From Salinispora fenicalii (lineage in GTDB: Bacteria > Actinomycetota > Actinomycetes > Mycobacteriales > Micromonosporaceae): DNA of 64,000 nt. The notes below the pieces were generated by a model. It did not search any database. It saw nothing but the letters and a program-made list of their open reading frames with translations, and was not told the origin of the DNA. Numbering within the stretch: the first letter of the stretch is position 1; each line of letters starts with the position of its first letter. The DNA lies in assembly GCF_000514815.1 (NCBI RefSeq), contig NZ_AZWQ01000008.1, forward strand, positions 288,086-352,085, in the 5' to 3' direction. The position numbers and the translations under genes are program-made. Shown piece by piece: positions 17,229 to 29,068 of this stretch.

Positions 17229-18572
17229 TCAGGGCAGCCAGTCCGGCCGCAGCGGGTAGCTCGTCACCCCCGCGGCGCTGGTCCGCGTCGCCAACACCTG
17301 GTGGAGCTGGATGGCGTTGCGCTCGAAAGACATCCGGGACCCGGCCATGTACAGACCCCAGACCCGGGCAGTTCCCGCGCCCACCTCGCCGACGCAGAAG
17401 TCCCAGTTCGCCACGAGGTTGCGGCACCAGGCCGCGAGCGTCAACGCGTAGTGGCGGCGCAGGTTCTCCTCGTGCTGCACCTCCAAGCCCACATCGTGGA
17501 TCTCGGAGAGGATCCGGCCCGGCCCGGCCAACTCGCCGTCCGGAAAGACGTATCGGTCGATGAACGCGCCGGAGCGGTGCGGCGCGCGGTTGTCGGCGCG
17601 GGTGATGCAGTGGTTGAGCAGCCGGCCCTCGGGCCGCAGCCGGTCCCGCAACGAGCCGAAGTACGCCGGATAGTTGCGCACCCCGATATGTTCGGTCAAT
17701 CCGATCGAGGACACCACATCGAACTGCTCCGGCGGCGTGTCCCGGTAGTCGAGGTACCGCACCTCGGCCAACGCGGTCAGCCCCTCCCGCTCGATCGCGG
17801 CCTGCGCCCACTCAGCCTGCGCTCTGGAGAGGGTCACCCCGAGCGCCTGGACGCCGTACTCCCGGGCGGCGTGCCGGACCATGCCGCCCCACCCGCAGCC
17901 CACATCCAGCAGCCGCATCCCGGACTTGACCGCGAGCTTCTGCGCCACCAGGTCATACTTGGCCGCCTGCGCCGTCTCCAACGAATCCTGCGGCGAGCGG
18001 AACAGCGCGCAGGTGTACGTCATCGACTCCCCGAGCACCTTCTCGTAGAAGGCGTTCGACACGTCGTAGTGGTGCGAGATGGCGCTGCTGTCGCGGATCC
18101 GGGAGTGGCGCAGCCCGCCCAGCACCCGCTTCCACCGGGGCACCGCCTCCTGAGGTGGAGGCGGCGGCGGCAGCAGTCGCTCCCAGCCCAGTCCACGGGC
18201 CAGGGCCAGGGCCTCGGGCACCGGTGGGACTCGCAGCCGTAACTCGTCCTTGAGGACCCGCAGCGCCTCGTACGGATCGCCCGGATGCACCCCGGACAGG
18301 CCGAGGTCACCGCTGACATACGCCCGGGCCATGCCCAGGTCGCCCGGGGCAGTCAGCAGGTAGGACAGGCCGCGCGGGGAGCGGATGGCGAGGGTGATGC
18401 CGGCGTCGGCCGGGCCGACCGAACTGCCGTCGTATCCGGTGACCCGAACCGGCAGGGGCTCGGTGGTCAGCGCCCGAATGACGTCGGCCAGGGTCCAGCC
18501 CCGGCCTCGGGCCGCCCGCGACGATGTCGTGGGGACGCTCGCCGCCCGCTGATGTCGATCGATCAGACTCAT
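17229..18572 (-). CDS. Cyclopropane-fatty-acid-synthase-type methyltransferase (10-methyl fatty acid type)
   Basis: A 447-residue S-adenosylmethionine-dependent enzyme acting on unsaturated acyl chains of phospholipids at the membrane. The C-terminal half holds LLDVGCGWGGMVRHAA (SAM motif I), SSIGLTEHIG (conserved Glu region) and HHYDVSNAFYE, diagnostic of the CFA synthase family. The gene overlaps the upstream FAD oxidoreductase by ATGA. This pairing is that of the tmsA-tmsB / bfaA-bfaB genes which make 10-methylstearic-type acids: the methyltransferase adds CH2 to oleoyl lipids and the flavoprotein reduces the methylene. I infer that function by context and family. An upstream in-frame extension to 19355 is only a shadow of the neighbour. 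Confidence 0.9.
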   Translation of the reverse strand: MSLIDRHQRAASVPTTSSRAARGRGWTLADVIRALTTEPLPVRVTGYDGSSVGPADAGITLAIRSPRGLSYLLTAPGDLGMARAYVSGDLGLSGVHPGDPYEALRVLKDELRLRVPPVPEALALARGLGWERLLPPPPPPQEAVPRWKRVLGGLRHSRIRDSSAISHHYDVSNAFYEKVLGESMTYTCALFRSPQDSLETAQAAKYDLVAQKLAVKSGMRLLDVGCGWGGMVRHAAREYGVQALGVTLSRAQAEWAQAAIEREGLTALAEVRYLDYRDTPPEQFDVVSSIGLTEHIGVRNYPAYFGSLRDRLRPEGRLLNHCITRADNRAPHRSGAFIDRYVFPDGELAGPGRILSEIHDVGLEVQHEENLRRHYALTLAAWCRNLVANWDFCVGEVGAGTARVWGLYMAGSRMSFERNAIQLHQVLATRTSAAGVTSYPLRPDWLP

Positions 18573-19951
18573 GCTCGTGCTACCGCCTTCTCGTACAGTC
18601 CGGTTAGCCGGTGAGCCGGGTCGTAGCGGTCCTTGACCGCCCGCCAGGTGTCGCCGCCGTAGAGCTGGTCGAACACCTCCCGGTCGTAGTATGCGTCGGA
18701 GTAGAGCGACTTGTGTCCGCCAAGCTCCGACACCCTGCGTTCGATCACCCGGTTCATGTCGCCGTCGGCGGCACCCCGGGCGATCGGCACGCTTCCCCAG
18801 AACCCAATGTTCACGTAGTCCTGCCCCGGCCGCAGCGGATATAGCGGCCACGATCGGGCCGATCCCGGCCCGGTCGGTTCCCGCAGCCGCAACGGGCAGA
18901 GCCAGACCGGGGTCATCCGCACGGCGCTGGCGAACCAACGTAGGAACTCGGCGGTACGCGCCAGCGGGATCTCCACGTCCTGCACCACCCGTTCCCGCTC
19001 CGGCTGTCCACGCCAGCGGTCGATCCGCGCGGCCACCTGATGCCGGTGCTCCAACCGAACCAGTCGGTGGTAGACATCGCTGCGCCGCCAGCGTGCCGGC
19101 CAGATCCGGCGCACCACCGGGTGCTGCGCCCCGAACGCCGCGGAGCACCAGAACCAGTCGGTGTCCCAGCGCCACAAGTAGTCGTGCCCGGTCAGCGCAT
19201 CCTGGGTGCGTTGCTGCAGGGACCGGTAGTAGATCTCCTGGCCGGTGTAGTCGCTGACCGGTCCAGCATCGTCGGTGAAGGTGGCGAGCACCAGGTACGC
19301 CTCGTCCGGGCTGAACATCACCCCGTCCATCGCGTCCACCGCCGCGCCGGCCCACGAGCGGGTGGTGATGACCTCACCGATCGCGTCGGCGAGCTCCTCC
19401 AGCCGGTTGAACCGCACATTGTGCAACGCGACCCGCCGGCCGATCGGTTGCAGCTCGATCCGCAGCCGGGTCGCGTAGCCGAGGCTGCCCAACGAGTTGG
19501 GGAAGGCGGCGAACAGGTCGGCGTGCTCCCCCTCCGGCCGGGCGGTGACGACCTCCCCCGCCCCGGTGAGCACATCCAGCTCGGTCACCGACTCGTGCGG
19601 CAGCCCGTTACGGAACGATGTGGACTCGATCCCCAGGCCGGTCACCGCCCCGCCGAGGGTGATGGTGCGCAGCTGCGGCACCACCAGCGGCATCAGCCCG
19701 TGCGGCAGGGTCGCGTCAACCAGGTCCTCGTACGTGCACATGCCCTGCACGTCGGCGGTGCGGGCCGCCGGGTCAACCTGGAGGACACCGCCGAGGCCGC
19801 TGACATCGAGGCCCGGCTCGCGCGGTGCCGCGCGCGGGCGGAACAGATTGGATGTGCGCTTGGCAAGCCGAACCGGCTGTCCTGGCCGCACCGCCGCGTA
19901 CGAGCGCCGGAGCTGAACCACCGCCTGATCATGATCACGCACGGCATTCAT
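18569..19951 (-). CDS. FAD-binding oxidoreductase, partner of the CFA-type methyltransferase
   Basis: A 460-residue FAD-linked oxidase of the PCMH/FAD_binding_4 type, related to DHCR24-like reductases. The FAD-binding region shows DVSGLGGVLQVDPAARTADV, MCTYEDLVDATLPHGLMPLV and TITLGGAVTGLGIES. In the 10-methyl fatty acid pathway the equivalent protein (TmsA/BfaA) reduces the 10-methylene acyl lipid with NADPH. The stop codon overlaps the start of the methyltransferase (ATGA), showing translational coupling. The ATG at 19951 has only a weak, distant ribosome site. The assignment rests on the pairing plus family; either protein alone would be less specific. Confidence 0.88.
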   Translation of the reverse strand: MNAVRDHDQAVVQLRRSYAAVRPGQPVRLAKRTSNLFRPRAAPREPGLDVSGLGGVLQVDPAARTADVQGMCTYEDLVDATLPHGLMPLVVPQLRTITLGGAVTGLGIESTSFRNGLPHESVTELDVLTGAGEVVTARPEGEHADLFAAFPNSLGSLGYATRLRIELQPIGRRVALHNVRFNRLEELADAIGEVITTRSWAGAAVDAMDGVMFSPDEAYLVLATFTDDAGPVSDYTGQEIYYRSLQQRTQDALTGHDYLWRWDTDWFWCSAAFGAQHPVVRRIWPARWRRSDVYHRLVRLEHRHQVAARIDRWRGQPERERVVQDVEIPLARTAEFLRWFASAVRMTPVWLCPLRLREPTGPGSARSWPLYPLRPGQDYVNIGFWGSVPIARGAADGDMNRVIERRVSELGGHKSLYSDAYYDREVFDQLYGGDTWRAVKDRYDPAHRLTGLYEKAVARA

Positions 19952-20094
19952 GAGATCACTTTACGCCTCGGTGGGACCAAGGCAATGGATGTCCACGGTG
20001 GCCGGTAGTGAAATGTCAACTGGGTCGCGCGAGCCGTTGGCGGCGCAGCAGCACCACCGGGGCGGCTGGTCACACCCCCCGTTGGTAGGTCAGG

Positions 20095-20838
20095 ATGCCG
20101 GGCATGTCCGCCTCCGCACAACGCCCCGACCCGGCCGGCACCGTCTACCGCCGGCCCGGCCCCACCCGTCCCCGGCCGCCCCGCGATCCACTGATGTGGG
20201 GGGCGGCGCTCATCGGTGCGGCCGGCCTCCTACTCGGGGGATTCTTCGTCCTCGGCGGCCCGGGAGGCGCCGGCACCCCAACCGTCCCGGCGGTGGCGGC
20301 GACCCCGTCAACCGAAGCATCAACCCCGTCGGCGCAGGAGCCGCCCGCCCCGCCCACCGTGGCAGCCAGCTCCCCGACGTCCGCCCCACCCACCGAGAAA
20401 GCCAGCTCCCCGCCGGCCATCCCCACCGGCCCGACGGTGTTTCGTCAGGTGGCGTCGGGCCGATGCCTGGGCGTCGACGGAGACGGCGCGCGGGCGAGCG
20501 CGAAACTCCTGGACTGCCACAGCAACGACCCCCGGCAGCGATGGCTGCCCACCTCCATCGGCCCGGGCCTGGTGAGCCTGGTCAACCAGGCCTCGAACAT
20601 GTGCCTCGACGTGGAGGGCGCCAACGGCAACGACGGGGCGAGGCTTCAGCAGCATCCCTGCCACGGCGAGGCCAACCAGCAGTGGCAGCTCGTACCCACC
20701 GCCGGTGGGCAGGTGCTGATCGCGGCGCTACACAGCGGCCGGTGCGCGTACCCGGACGGCGGCCGACCCGATGCCGGCACCGAGGTCCGGCAGATCACCT
20801 GCGTTGACGTCCCCGACCAGCAGTGGCAGTTCGGCTGA
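20095..20838 (+). CDS. Membrane-anchored ricin-type beta-trefoil lectin protein
   Basis: A 247-residue protein: a short basic/Pro-rich cytoplasmic tail, one transmembrane helix (MWGAALIGAAGLLLGGFFVL, residues ~34-53), a Pro/Ala/Thr-rich linker of ~60 residues, and an extracellular ricin B-type lectin domain with three QxW motifs (QRW, QQW, QQW) and paired Cys residues (GRCLGVDG, LLDCHS; MCLDVEG, HPCHG; GRCAYPDG, ITCVDV). Such domains bind galactose- or xylose-containing glycans. A second ATG at 20104 is equally plausible as a start. It stands alone and convergent to the DinB-like gene, with 4 bp between the two stops. Confidence 0.87.
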   Translation: MPGMSASAQRPDPAGTVYRRPGPTRPRPPRDPLMWGAALIGAAGLLLGGFFVLGGPGGAGTPTVPAVAATPSTEASTPSAQEPPAPPTVAASSPTSAPPTEKASSPPAIPTGPTVFRQVASGRCLGVDGDGARASAKLLDCHSNDPRQRWLPTSIGPGLVSLVNQASNMCLDVEGANGNDGARLQQHPCHGEANQQWQLVPTAGGQVLIAALHSGRCAYPDGGRPDAGTEVRQITCVDVPDQQWQFG

Positions 20839-20842
20839 CCGG

Positions 20843-21310
20843 CTACTCGGCCACCCGGAGCATTCTGAGCTGGGCCTGGTGTTTGGGAAGGTGGACCCGG
20901 GCGTGCAGGTCCAGCACCCGCCCCCAGGGCAACGGGCCGTCCACGACGAGGTCGTAGCCCTCTCGCAGATGGGTGTCGACCGGCGTGCCGGCCGCCGGGC
21001 CGAGCCGGTCGACCAGGGCCACCAGCCGGCCACTGGTGGCACGCAACCGAGCGTCCAGCCCGTCGAGGCCACCAAGCTCGGCGACCAGCGCATCGACCTG
21101 GGGCCGGTGCATCGTCTCCAGGTCGTAGTAGGCGTACGGCGAGCCGGCGAGGACCGCCTCGCTCGCCTCGATCATCAGCTCGTCGTTCGCGACGAGATGG
21201 GCGATGATCTGCTCGGCGTCGAGCCGCCCCTGGGGTGCCGGGCCGAAACCGCCGGCGGCCACCTCCGCAAGCAGCTCCTCGTAGGCCCGCCCCAGCCCTG
21301 CGCTGTCCAC
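20843..21310 (-). CDS. DinB/mycothiol-dependent maleylpyruvate isomerase-like protein
   Basis: A 155-residue four-helix-bundle protein. LDAEQIIAHLVANDELMIEA holds the first metal-ligand His, and the C-terminal ARVHLPKHQAQLRML supplies further His residues, the pattern of the DinB_2/MDMPI N-terminal fold that binds a divalent metal and often uses mycothiol or other thiols. The precise reaction is unknown. GTG start 21310. The gap to the TetR gene upstream is 54 bp, so co-transcription is possible. Confidence 0.78.
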   Translation of the reverse strand: MDSAGLGRAYEELLAEVAAGGFGPAPQGRLDAEQIIAHLVANDELMIEASEAVLAGSPYAYYDLETMHRPQVDALVAELGGLDGLDARLRATSGRLVALVDRLGPAAGTPVDTHLREGYDLVVDGPLPWGRVLDLHARVHLPKHQAQLRMLRVAE

Positions 21311-21364
21311 GCCTGCCAGTCAAACCCGCGACGCGCCGGTCCGCGTCGCGTTCCGGCGCGGTCT

Positions 21365-21973
21365 TCACCCGGACGGGTGGTCGGCGGCGGCCGGGCCGAG
21401 CCGGGCGAGCGCGGCGTCGAGGGCGACGCGCTGCGCCGCCCCGGAATAGGTGGCCGGGTCGATGGCGGTCAGCGTGTTCAGCCCCTCGACCAGGGCCACC
21501 AGCCCGGTGGCGGTGGACGAGCAGTCCGCCGCGGGCCAGTCGGGCCGGACCGTGGCGACCAAGCCGCGAACCCGATCAACGAACCGGCGGTTGTAGCCAC
21601 GGTGCAGCTCGGCCAGGACCGGGTCAGCCAAAGCCGCGGCCAGGAAGCCCACCCACACCCGCGCCTCCTCTTGGCGCTCCGGGGTCGGGGCGGCGGCCTG
21701 GAGCAACACGGCGCGCAGCGCCATCCCGGGGGTGCCGGCCGCGGCCTGCACGGCGTCGGCCCGCTGACCGGTGCGCTGGTGGAGCAGTTCGCGCGCGTGC
21801 ACTAGCAGGGCCTGTTTGTCGGCGAAGGTGTGCAGCACCATCCCGGTGGTGCAGCCGGCCCGCTCCGCGACGGCGCGCAGGGTGAGACCGGGCAGGCCGC
21901 GTTCGGCGAGCACCGACCAGGTGGCTGCCGACAGTCGTTGGCGCTGGTCGACGCGGTCACGTCGGTTGGCCAT
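21365..21973 (-). CDS. TetR-family transcriptional regulator
   Basis: A 202-residue regulator. The N-terminal helix-turn-helix (RLSAATWSVLAERGLPGLTL, then AVAERAGCTTGMVLHTFADK) is a clear TetR domain; the C-terminal ~140 residues are helical with a BetI-like C-terminal profile (VEGLNTLTAIDPATYS). ATG 21973 has GGGAGG 5 nt upstream; a more distal in-frame start at 21997 is less supported. It is divergent from the GNAT gene with a GTTAC-type palindrome between them, so it probably represses itself and the acetyltransferase/aldo-keto reductase side. Confidence 0.9.
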   Translation of the reverse strand: MANRRDRVDQRQRLSAATWSVLAERGLPGLTLRAVAERAGCTTGMVLHTFADKQALLVHARELLHQRTGQRADAVQAAAGTPGMALRAVLLQAAAPTPERQEEARVWVGFLAAALADPVLAELHRGYNRRFVDRVRGLVATVRPDWPAADCSSTATGLVALVEGLNTLTAIDPATYSGAAQRVALDAALARLGPAAADHPSG

Positions 21974-22043
21974 CCACCCTCCCCGGTCCGGTTCCATCCG
22001 GCTGGCCCGCGCCCGCTGCGCCGACCCCCACTCCCGTAGCGTA

Positions 22044-22065
22044 CGTTACGGTAACGCTTGTTACG
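22044..22065. promoter_or_regulatory. Candidate TetR operator (GTTAC repeats)
   Basis: cgttac-g-gtaacg at 22044-22056 is a 13-bp palindrome with an odd centre; a third gttacg half-site begins at 22060. It lies in the 106-bp gap between the divergent TetR and GNAT genes, just before the GNAT ribosome site, a position suited to repression. Binding is inferred. Confidence 0.6.
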
Positions 22066-22079
22066 AACCAGGAGGGCAC

Positions 22080-22535
22080 GTGATCACCGTCCACCCCGAA
22101 CCGTGGGAATCCACCGACAGCACCCGGCTGCGCGCCGCGCAACGCGCCGAATTGGACGCGCGCTACCGCAGCGACGACCACGAGCCCGGCGCCCCGCCTA
22201 CCGCCGACAGCGTCCCCGTCTTCCTGGTCGCCCGCGACCAGGACGGCACCGCGCTCGGCTGCGGTGGCCTCCGCTTCCTCTCCACCGAATCCGCCGAGAT
22301 CAAACGGATGTACGTCGAGCCGAGCGCCCGCGGCACCGGCGTGGCGACCGCCATCCTGCAAGCCCTGGAGGACGCCGCCCGGACCGCCGGCGTACGGAAC
22401 CTGCTGTTGGAGACCGGCCCCGCCCAACCCGACGCGATCCGCTTCTACGAACGGGAGGGCTACCACCGCATCACCAACTTCGGCCCGTACCAGGACGAAT
22501 CACTCTCCGTCTGCTACGCCCGCAAGCTGACCTGA
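22080..22535 (+). CDS. GNAT-family N-acetyltransferase
   Basis: A 151-residue acetyl-CoA-dependent acetyltransferase. The core shows GCGGLRFLSTESAEIKRMYVEPS (beta-4) and ARGTGVATAILQALE (the R/Q-x-x-G-x-G/A acetyl-CoA pyrophosphate loop), then RFYEREGYHRITNFGPY (beta-6/7). Substrate unknown; the size and pattern suit small-molecule or amine acetylation. GTG 22080 has GGAGG 4 nt upstream, nested right behind the candidate TetR operator. The next gene starts 26 bp downstream but has its own promoter. Confidence 0.9.
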   Translation: MITVHPEPWESTDSTRLRAAQRAELDARYRSDDHEPGAPPTADSVPVFLVARDQDGTALGCGGLRFLSTESAEIKRMYVEPSARGTGVATAILQALEDAARTAGVRNLLLETGPAQPDAIRFYEREGYHRITNFGPYQDESLSVCYARKLT

Positions 22536-22548
22536 CCTGGTCAACGAC

Positions 22549-22561
22549 TATCCTCATGATC

Positions 22562-22562
<1 letters not shown>
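22549..22562 (+). promoter_or_regulatory. -10 box for a leaderless transcript (aldo-keto reductase)
   Basis: TATCCT at 22549-22554 is 7 nt before GTG 22562, and CTGACC lies 16 nt upstream of it as a possible -35. The ATG at 22556 is too close to the -10 box to be translated from this promoter. Confidence 0.5.
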
Positions 22563-23551
<989 letters not shown>

Positions 23552-23639
23552 CGTCCGGCCTGAGGTCTCCCTCACCTTCCCCACTCCCGCAAACGATCGC
23601 GGAAGCTAACCTGCCGCATTGCCTGAGACCGTCGGTGTC

Positions 23640-25866
<2,227 letters not shown>

Positions 25867-25888
25867 CCGGAGAGCGGCCCCGCCATCG

Positions 25889-25990
25889 TCAGAAGGCGGG
25901 CTGGCCGTGGGAGATCTTCTCGGCCGCACTGGGGAAGGCCAGGGCGCGGGCCCGCAGTCGCCGCAGGAGCGGGTCTGCCTCGTCGAACAT
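25889..25990 (-). pseudogene. Truncated MmcQ/YjbR-like gene
   Basis: Only 33 codons: MFDEADPLLRRLRARALAFP followed by SAAEKISHGQPAF and a stop. This is the N-terminus of the ~120-residue MmcQ/YjbR (CyaY-like DNA-binding) family, where SHGxPAF normally continues into the beta-sheet. The rest is missing and no ribosome site is seen. Together with the next relic it marks a rearrangement junction at the left side of the presumed island. Confidence 0.6.
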
Positions 25991-26037
25991 GACGGGGTGC
26001 GGAATATCAGACAGGCGCGCGGGTTCCTTCGGCACAG

Positions 26038-26367
26038 TCAGGTCCCGAGGCGGGCGATCAGCGTCTCGATGTTGGGCGCGACCTCGAGCCATTCCGGGTC
26101 CGCCGTTGTGCTGAGATAGATCACCGATGGGACGGCCAAGGAAGGTCTGTAGTCCAACGCAAACGGCTGGTCGGGGGCCGAGTCCCCGATCAGGAGAGAC
26201 CGGTCCGGATCCACGTCGCCAGGTGGACGCCTCCGGTCCGGCTGACCGAGATAGAACCCGCGATAGTCCTCAAGAATGTCGTCGAAGTGTGGCTTTCGAA
26301 CTGAGGCGAACCCTGGCGGGGACATGTCCTCGCGGATGGACCACCTGTGGGATGCCTTGGTCCGCGG
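26038..26367 (-). pseudogene. 5'-truncated SMI1/KNR4 (SUKH) family gene
   Basis: The frame opens after a TAG at 26368 and reads ASHRWSIREDMSPPGF and then RSLLIGDSAPDQPFALDYRP, PSVIYL and WLEVAPNIETLIARLG, the C-terminal half of an actinobacterial SUKH protein. The N-terminal half (the LP-x-dL region) is absent, and the first ATG (26325) lies inside conserved sequence, so the gene is broken at its 5' end. SUKH proteins are commonly immunity proteins against polymorphic toxins. A short product from 26325 is possible but would lack half the fold. Confidence 0.65.
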
Positions 26368-26416
26368 CTAGGACGACAGCGGGTTCCCCGAGGCGGCCGG
26401 GCCCTGGTGAGCTGAC

Positions 26417-26779
26417 TCAGTCAGCGGTGGGGGCGGGCTGGTTGCCGTAGATGGGGCAGAGGTCTACGGCGTTGCCTGTGGCGGTCAGAAGAGTTTCGGT
26501 GGCAATGAGGAGGTCAAGGAGTTCGGTGCGGGTGAGGCGGTAGAAGGATTGCCGGCCGACGGGACGGTAGTCGATGAGTCCGCATTCGCGCAGGCACGAC
26601 AGGTGGCCAGAGACGGTGGATTGGGTAAGGCCGAGCGAGGTGCAGAGATCAACGACGCGGGCTTCACCGCGGGAGAGGTGTTGGACGATGGCGAGGCGGG
26701 TGGGGTCGGCGAGGCTGCGGAACAGTGCGGCGGCGGGTTTCAGGACAGTGGTGTCTGTTTCGCTAGGCGGACTTTCCAT
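26417..26779 (-). CDS. ArsR/SmtB-family repressor with a CmtR-type metal site
   Basis: A 120-residue winged-helix regulator. FRSLADPTRLAIVQHLSRGE and LGLTQSTVSGHLSCLRECGL form the ArsR DNA-binding domain. Cys62 and Cys66 in the recognition helix (SCLREC) plus Cys108 in the tail (VDLCP) reproduce the spacing of the Cd/Pb-binding Cys57/Cys61/Cys102 of Mycobacterium tuberculosis CmtR, so a thiophilic metal sensor is likely. Genes in CmtR systems usually encode a metal pump; here the neighbour upstream is an MMPL exporter (57-bp gap, same strand). GTG 26785 is two codons upstream as an alternative start. A CATCG-type inverted repeat overlaps the start. Confidence 0.88.
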   Translation of the reverse strand: MESPPSETDTTVLKPAAALFRSLADPTRLAIVQHLSRGEARVVDLCTSLGLTQSTVSGHLSCLRECGLIDYRPVGRQSFYRLTRTELLDLLIATETLLTATGNAVDLCPIYGNQPAPTAD

Positions 26780-26793
26780 CGGCACGTTCCGAT
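26778..26793. promoter_or_regulatory. Candidate ArsR autoregulatory operator
   Basis: ATCGG-N6-CCGAT at 26778-26793 spans the ArsR start region; it shares CATCG/CGAT half-sites with the inverted repeat 29069-29088 in front of the MMPL gene. Binding is inferred from this sharing. Confidence 0.4.
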
Positions 26794-26841
26794 ATTAGCC
26801 CGTGTTGTTGTTGTGGGCGGGTAGCAATGCTGTTGGTGCGG

Positions 26842-29025
26842 TTACGACCGTCCCGGGTGGGGCGCGTGGTGGATCCCGAGCTTCTGGTGCAGACGGCGGA
26901 TCGGACGGGGAGCCCACCAGCTGGCCGGCCCGGCGAGTCGCAGAAAGGCGGGGACAAGGGCGGCGCGGACGATGGTGGCGTCAACGATGACGGCGAGGGC
27001 GAGACCGACGCCGAGGAGTTTGATGATGGAGATCTCGCCTGCGGCAAGGCCGATGAAGACGACGGCGATGATGGCGGCGGCTGCAGTGATGATGGGTCCG
27101 GTGCGCTGTAGGCCGGCGGCGACGGCCGTGGTGTTGTCGCGACGGTGGTCATACTCCTCCTTGATACGGGAGAGCATGAAGACCTGGTAGTCCATGGATA
27201 GACCGAAGGCGAGGAAGAACAGCAGTACCGGTATGGAGATTTCAATGGTGCCGGTGCTGGTGAAGTTGAGCAGGTCGGAGAGGTTGCCGTCTTGGAAGCC
27301 CCAGACCATTGCGCCAAAGGCGGCGGTGAGACTGAGGACGTTGAGGACCAGGCTGATGATCGGCAGGAAGAGACTACCGAAGACGACCATGAGGACGAGG
27401 AAGCTGACGGTGGCGATGAGTCCTGCGGCGAGTGGCAGTCGGTCTGCGATGAGCGCCTTGCCGTCAACGAGTTCGACTGACGGGCCGGCGAGCTTGGTCG
27501 GGAACGGTGCGCTCGTGGCACGGATTCGGGCGACGAGTGCTTCGCCGTCGGGAGAAACCGGTTCGACGGCAGGGACGATCTGAAGCCAGGTGGCGGTGTT
27601 GGTGGCGAAGCGGACGGAGGTGGGTCCTGCCGGAGCGACTTGCCGGCCGGCGGTGTAGCTGCCGGTGACGGCGTCGACGCGGGCGACGCCGTCGATCCGG
27701 GAGAGGGTGGCGGCGTAGTCACCGATGGCGGTGGTTTGGGTGGTGGGGTCGGCGATGTTGGTGGCGACGGCGGCGATGGCGTCGGTGTCGCGGGTGTCGA
27801 AGTCGGTGCGGAGTTGGTCGGAAACATGTCGGGCGGTGGAGGTGGTAGGTAGGGCGCGGTCGTCGACGTCACCGAATCGGATGTTGAGGAACGGGGCGCC
27901 GAGCATGAGCAGGATCACCACGGCGGTGGTTGCCACGATCAGGGGGCGGCGCATGACGGCTAGGGCGACGCGATGCCAGCCGGATCCGGTGCCACGGGCG
28001 CGACACACGGCGAGGGAGTTGACGCGGTGGCCGAGCACGGCGAGCAGGGCGGGTAGACCGATGACGGCGGCGAGGGTTGCGCAGGCGACGACCGCGATGC
28101 CGGCATAGGCGATGGATCGCAGGAACATCTGGGGAAAGACCAGCAAGACGGCGAGGGAACCGGCGACGGCGAGGGCACTGACGAGTACGGTACGGCCGGC
28201 GGTATTGACCGTGCGGCACACGGCATCGGGGACATTCAGGCCGGCGGCGAGTTCTTCCCGGAAACGAGAGACGATGAACAGGCTGTAGTCGATCGCGAGA
28301 CCGAGGCCGAGCGCAGTGGTCAGGTTTAGGGCGAATACGGATACATCGGTGATGCCGGTGAGTCCGTAGAGGATGAGCAGGGCGCCGAGGACGGTGAAGA
28401 TTCCGACGGCAACGGGAAGTAGACCGGCGACCAGACCACCGAAGACCACGATCAGCAGAATCAGGGTGACCGGAAGGGCGACGAGTTCGGCGCGGATGAG
28501 GTCCTTCTCGCTCTGTTCGCTGATCTGCCGGAACACCTCGGCGCTGCCCCCCACGGTGACCTGCAGTGTGTCGTCGGCGCGACCGTAGGCGGCGGACAGC
28601 TCGCCGACACGGGCCTCGACGGCTTTCTCGTCGCCGGTGACTCGGCCGACGACGATGGCCTTGGTCCCGTCCCGGGACTTCAGCGATGGCAGGCCGCTGC
28701 TCCAGTAGGAGGCGACGTCGGCGACACCTGCCTCGGCGGCGAGTCCGTGGGTGAGGGCAAGACCAGCCTGGGCGGCCTGCGGGCTGTCCACTCCACCAGA
28801 TCCGACATCGACCAGCAGGATGAGATTAGGTTCGCCGGCCTTGAACTCGCTTTCGAGGACCCTCTCCGCAGCGGCGACCTCGTCGCCGGCATCGTCGAAG
28901 CCACCGCCAGCGAGCCGATCGATGACACCGCCGGCGATCAGGCCGGCGGCAACGAGGACAGCAACTGCGGCGGCGAGTACGACCGCTCGGGCACGCACGG
29001 CAAGGTGGCCCAGCCAGTTCAGCAT
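26842..29025 (-). CDS. MMPL-family RND lipid exporter
   Basis: A 727-residue inner-membrane transporter with the duplicated RND layout: helix 1 (VVLAAAVAVLVAAGLIAGGV), a periplasmic domain, five helices, a second periplasmic domain and six more helices. The proton-relay Asp-Tyr pairs are present in both halves: LGLAIDYSLFIVSRFREE and FGLSMDYQVFMLSRIKEE. MMPL proteins export lipids, glycolipids or lipophilic metabolites in actinobacteria. AAAGGA sits 7 nt before the ATG. The gene lies directly downstream of the nitric oxide synthase gene (125-bp gap with a putative operator), so it likely exports the product of that operon; this is inference. Confidence 0.93.
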   Translation of the reverse strand: MLNWLGHLAVRARAVVLAAAVAVLVAAGLIAGGVIDRLAGGGFDDAGDEVAAAERVLESEFKAGEPNLILLVDVGSGGVDSPQAAQAGLALTHGLAAEAGVADVASYWSSGLPSLKSRDGTKAIVVGRVTGDEKAVEARVGELSAAYGRADDTLQVTVGGSAEVFRQISEQSEKDLIRAELVALPVTLILLIVVFGGLVAGLLPVAVGIFTVLGALLILYGLTGITDVSVFALNLTTALGLGLAIDYSLFIVSRFREELAAGLNVPDAVCRTVNTAGRTVLVSALAVAGSLAVLLVFPQMFLRSIAYAGIAVVACATLAAVIGLPALLAVLGHRVNSLAVCRARGTGSGWHRVALAVMRRPLIVATTAVVILLMLGAPFLNIRFGDVDDRALPTTSTARHVSDQLRTDFDTRDTDAIAAVATNIADPTTQTTAIGDYAATLSRIDGVARVDAVTGSYTAGRQVAPAGPTSVRFATNTATWLQIVPAVEPVSPDGEALVARIRATSAPFPTKLAGPSVELVDGKALIADRLPLAAGLIATVSFLVLMVVFGSLFLPIISLVLNVLSLTAAFGAMVWGFQDGNLSDLLNFTSTGTIEISIPVLLFFLAFGLSMDYQVFMLSRIKEEYDHRRDNTTAVAAGLQRTGPIITAAAAIIAVVFIGLAAGEISIIKLLGVGLALAVIVDATIVRAALVPAFLRLAGPASWWAPRPIRRLHQKLGIHHAPHPGRS

Positions 29026-29068
29026 GCGTCAGTCCTTTGTACGTGTTGGCGAGCATCAACAGCACAAA

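Noticed and set aside
18573..19355. N-terminal extension of the CFA-type methyltransferase to 708 aa
   Set aside because: The extension lies wholly inside the FAD oxidoreductase gene, in another frame; the family N-terminus and the ATGA overlap fix the start at 18572.
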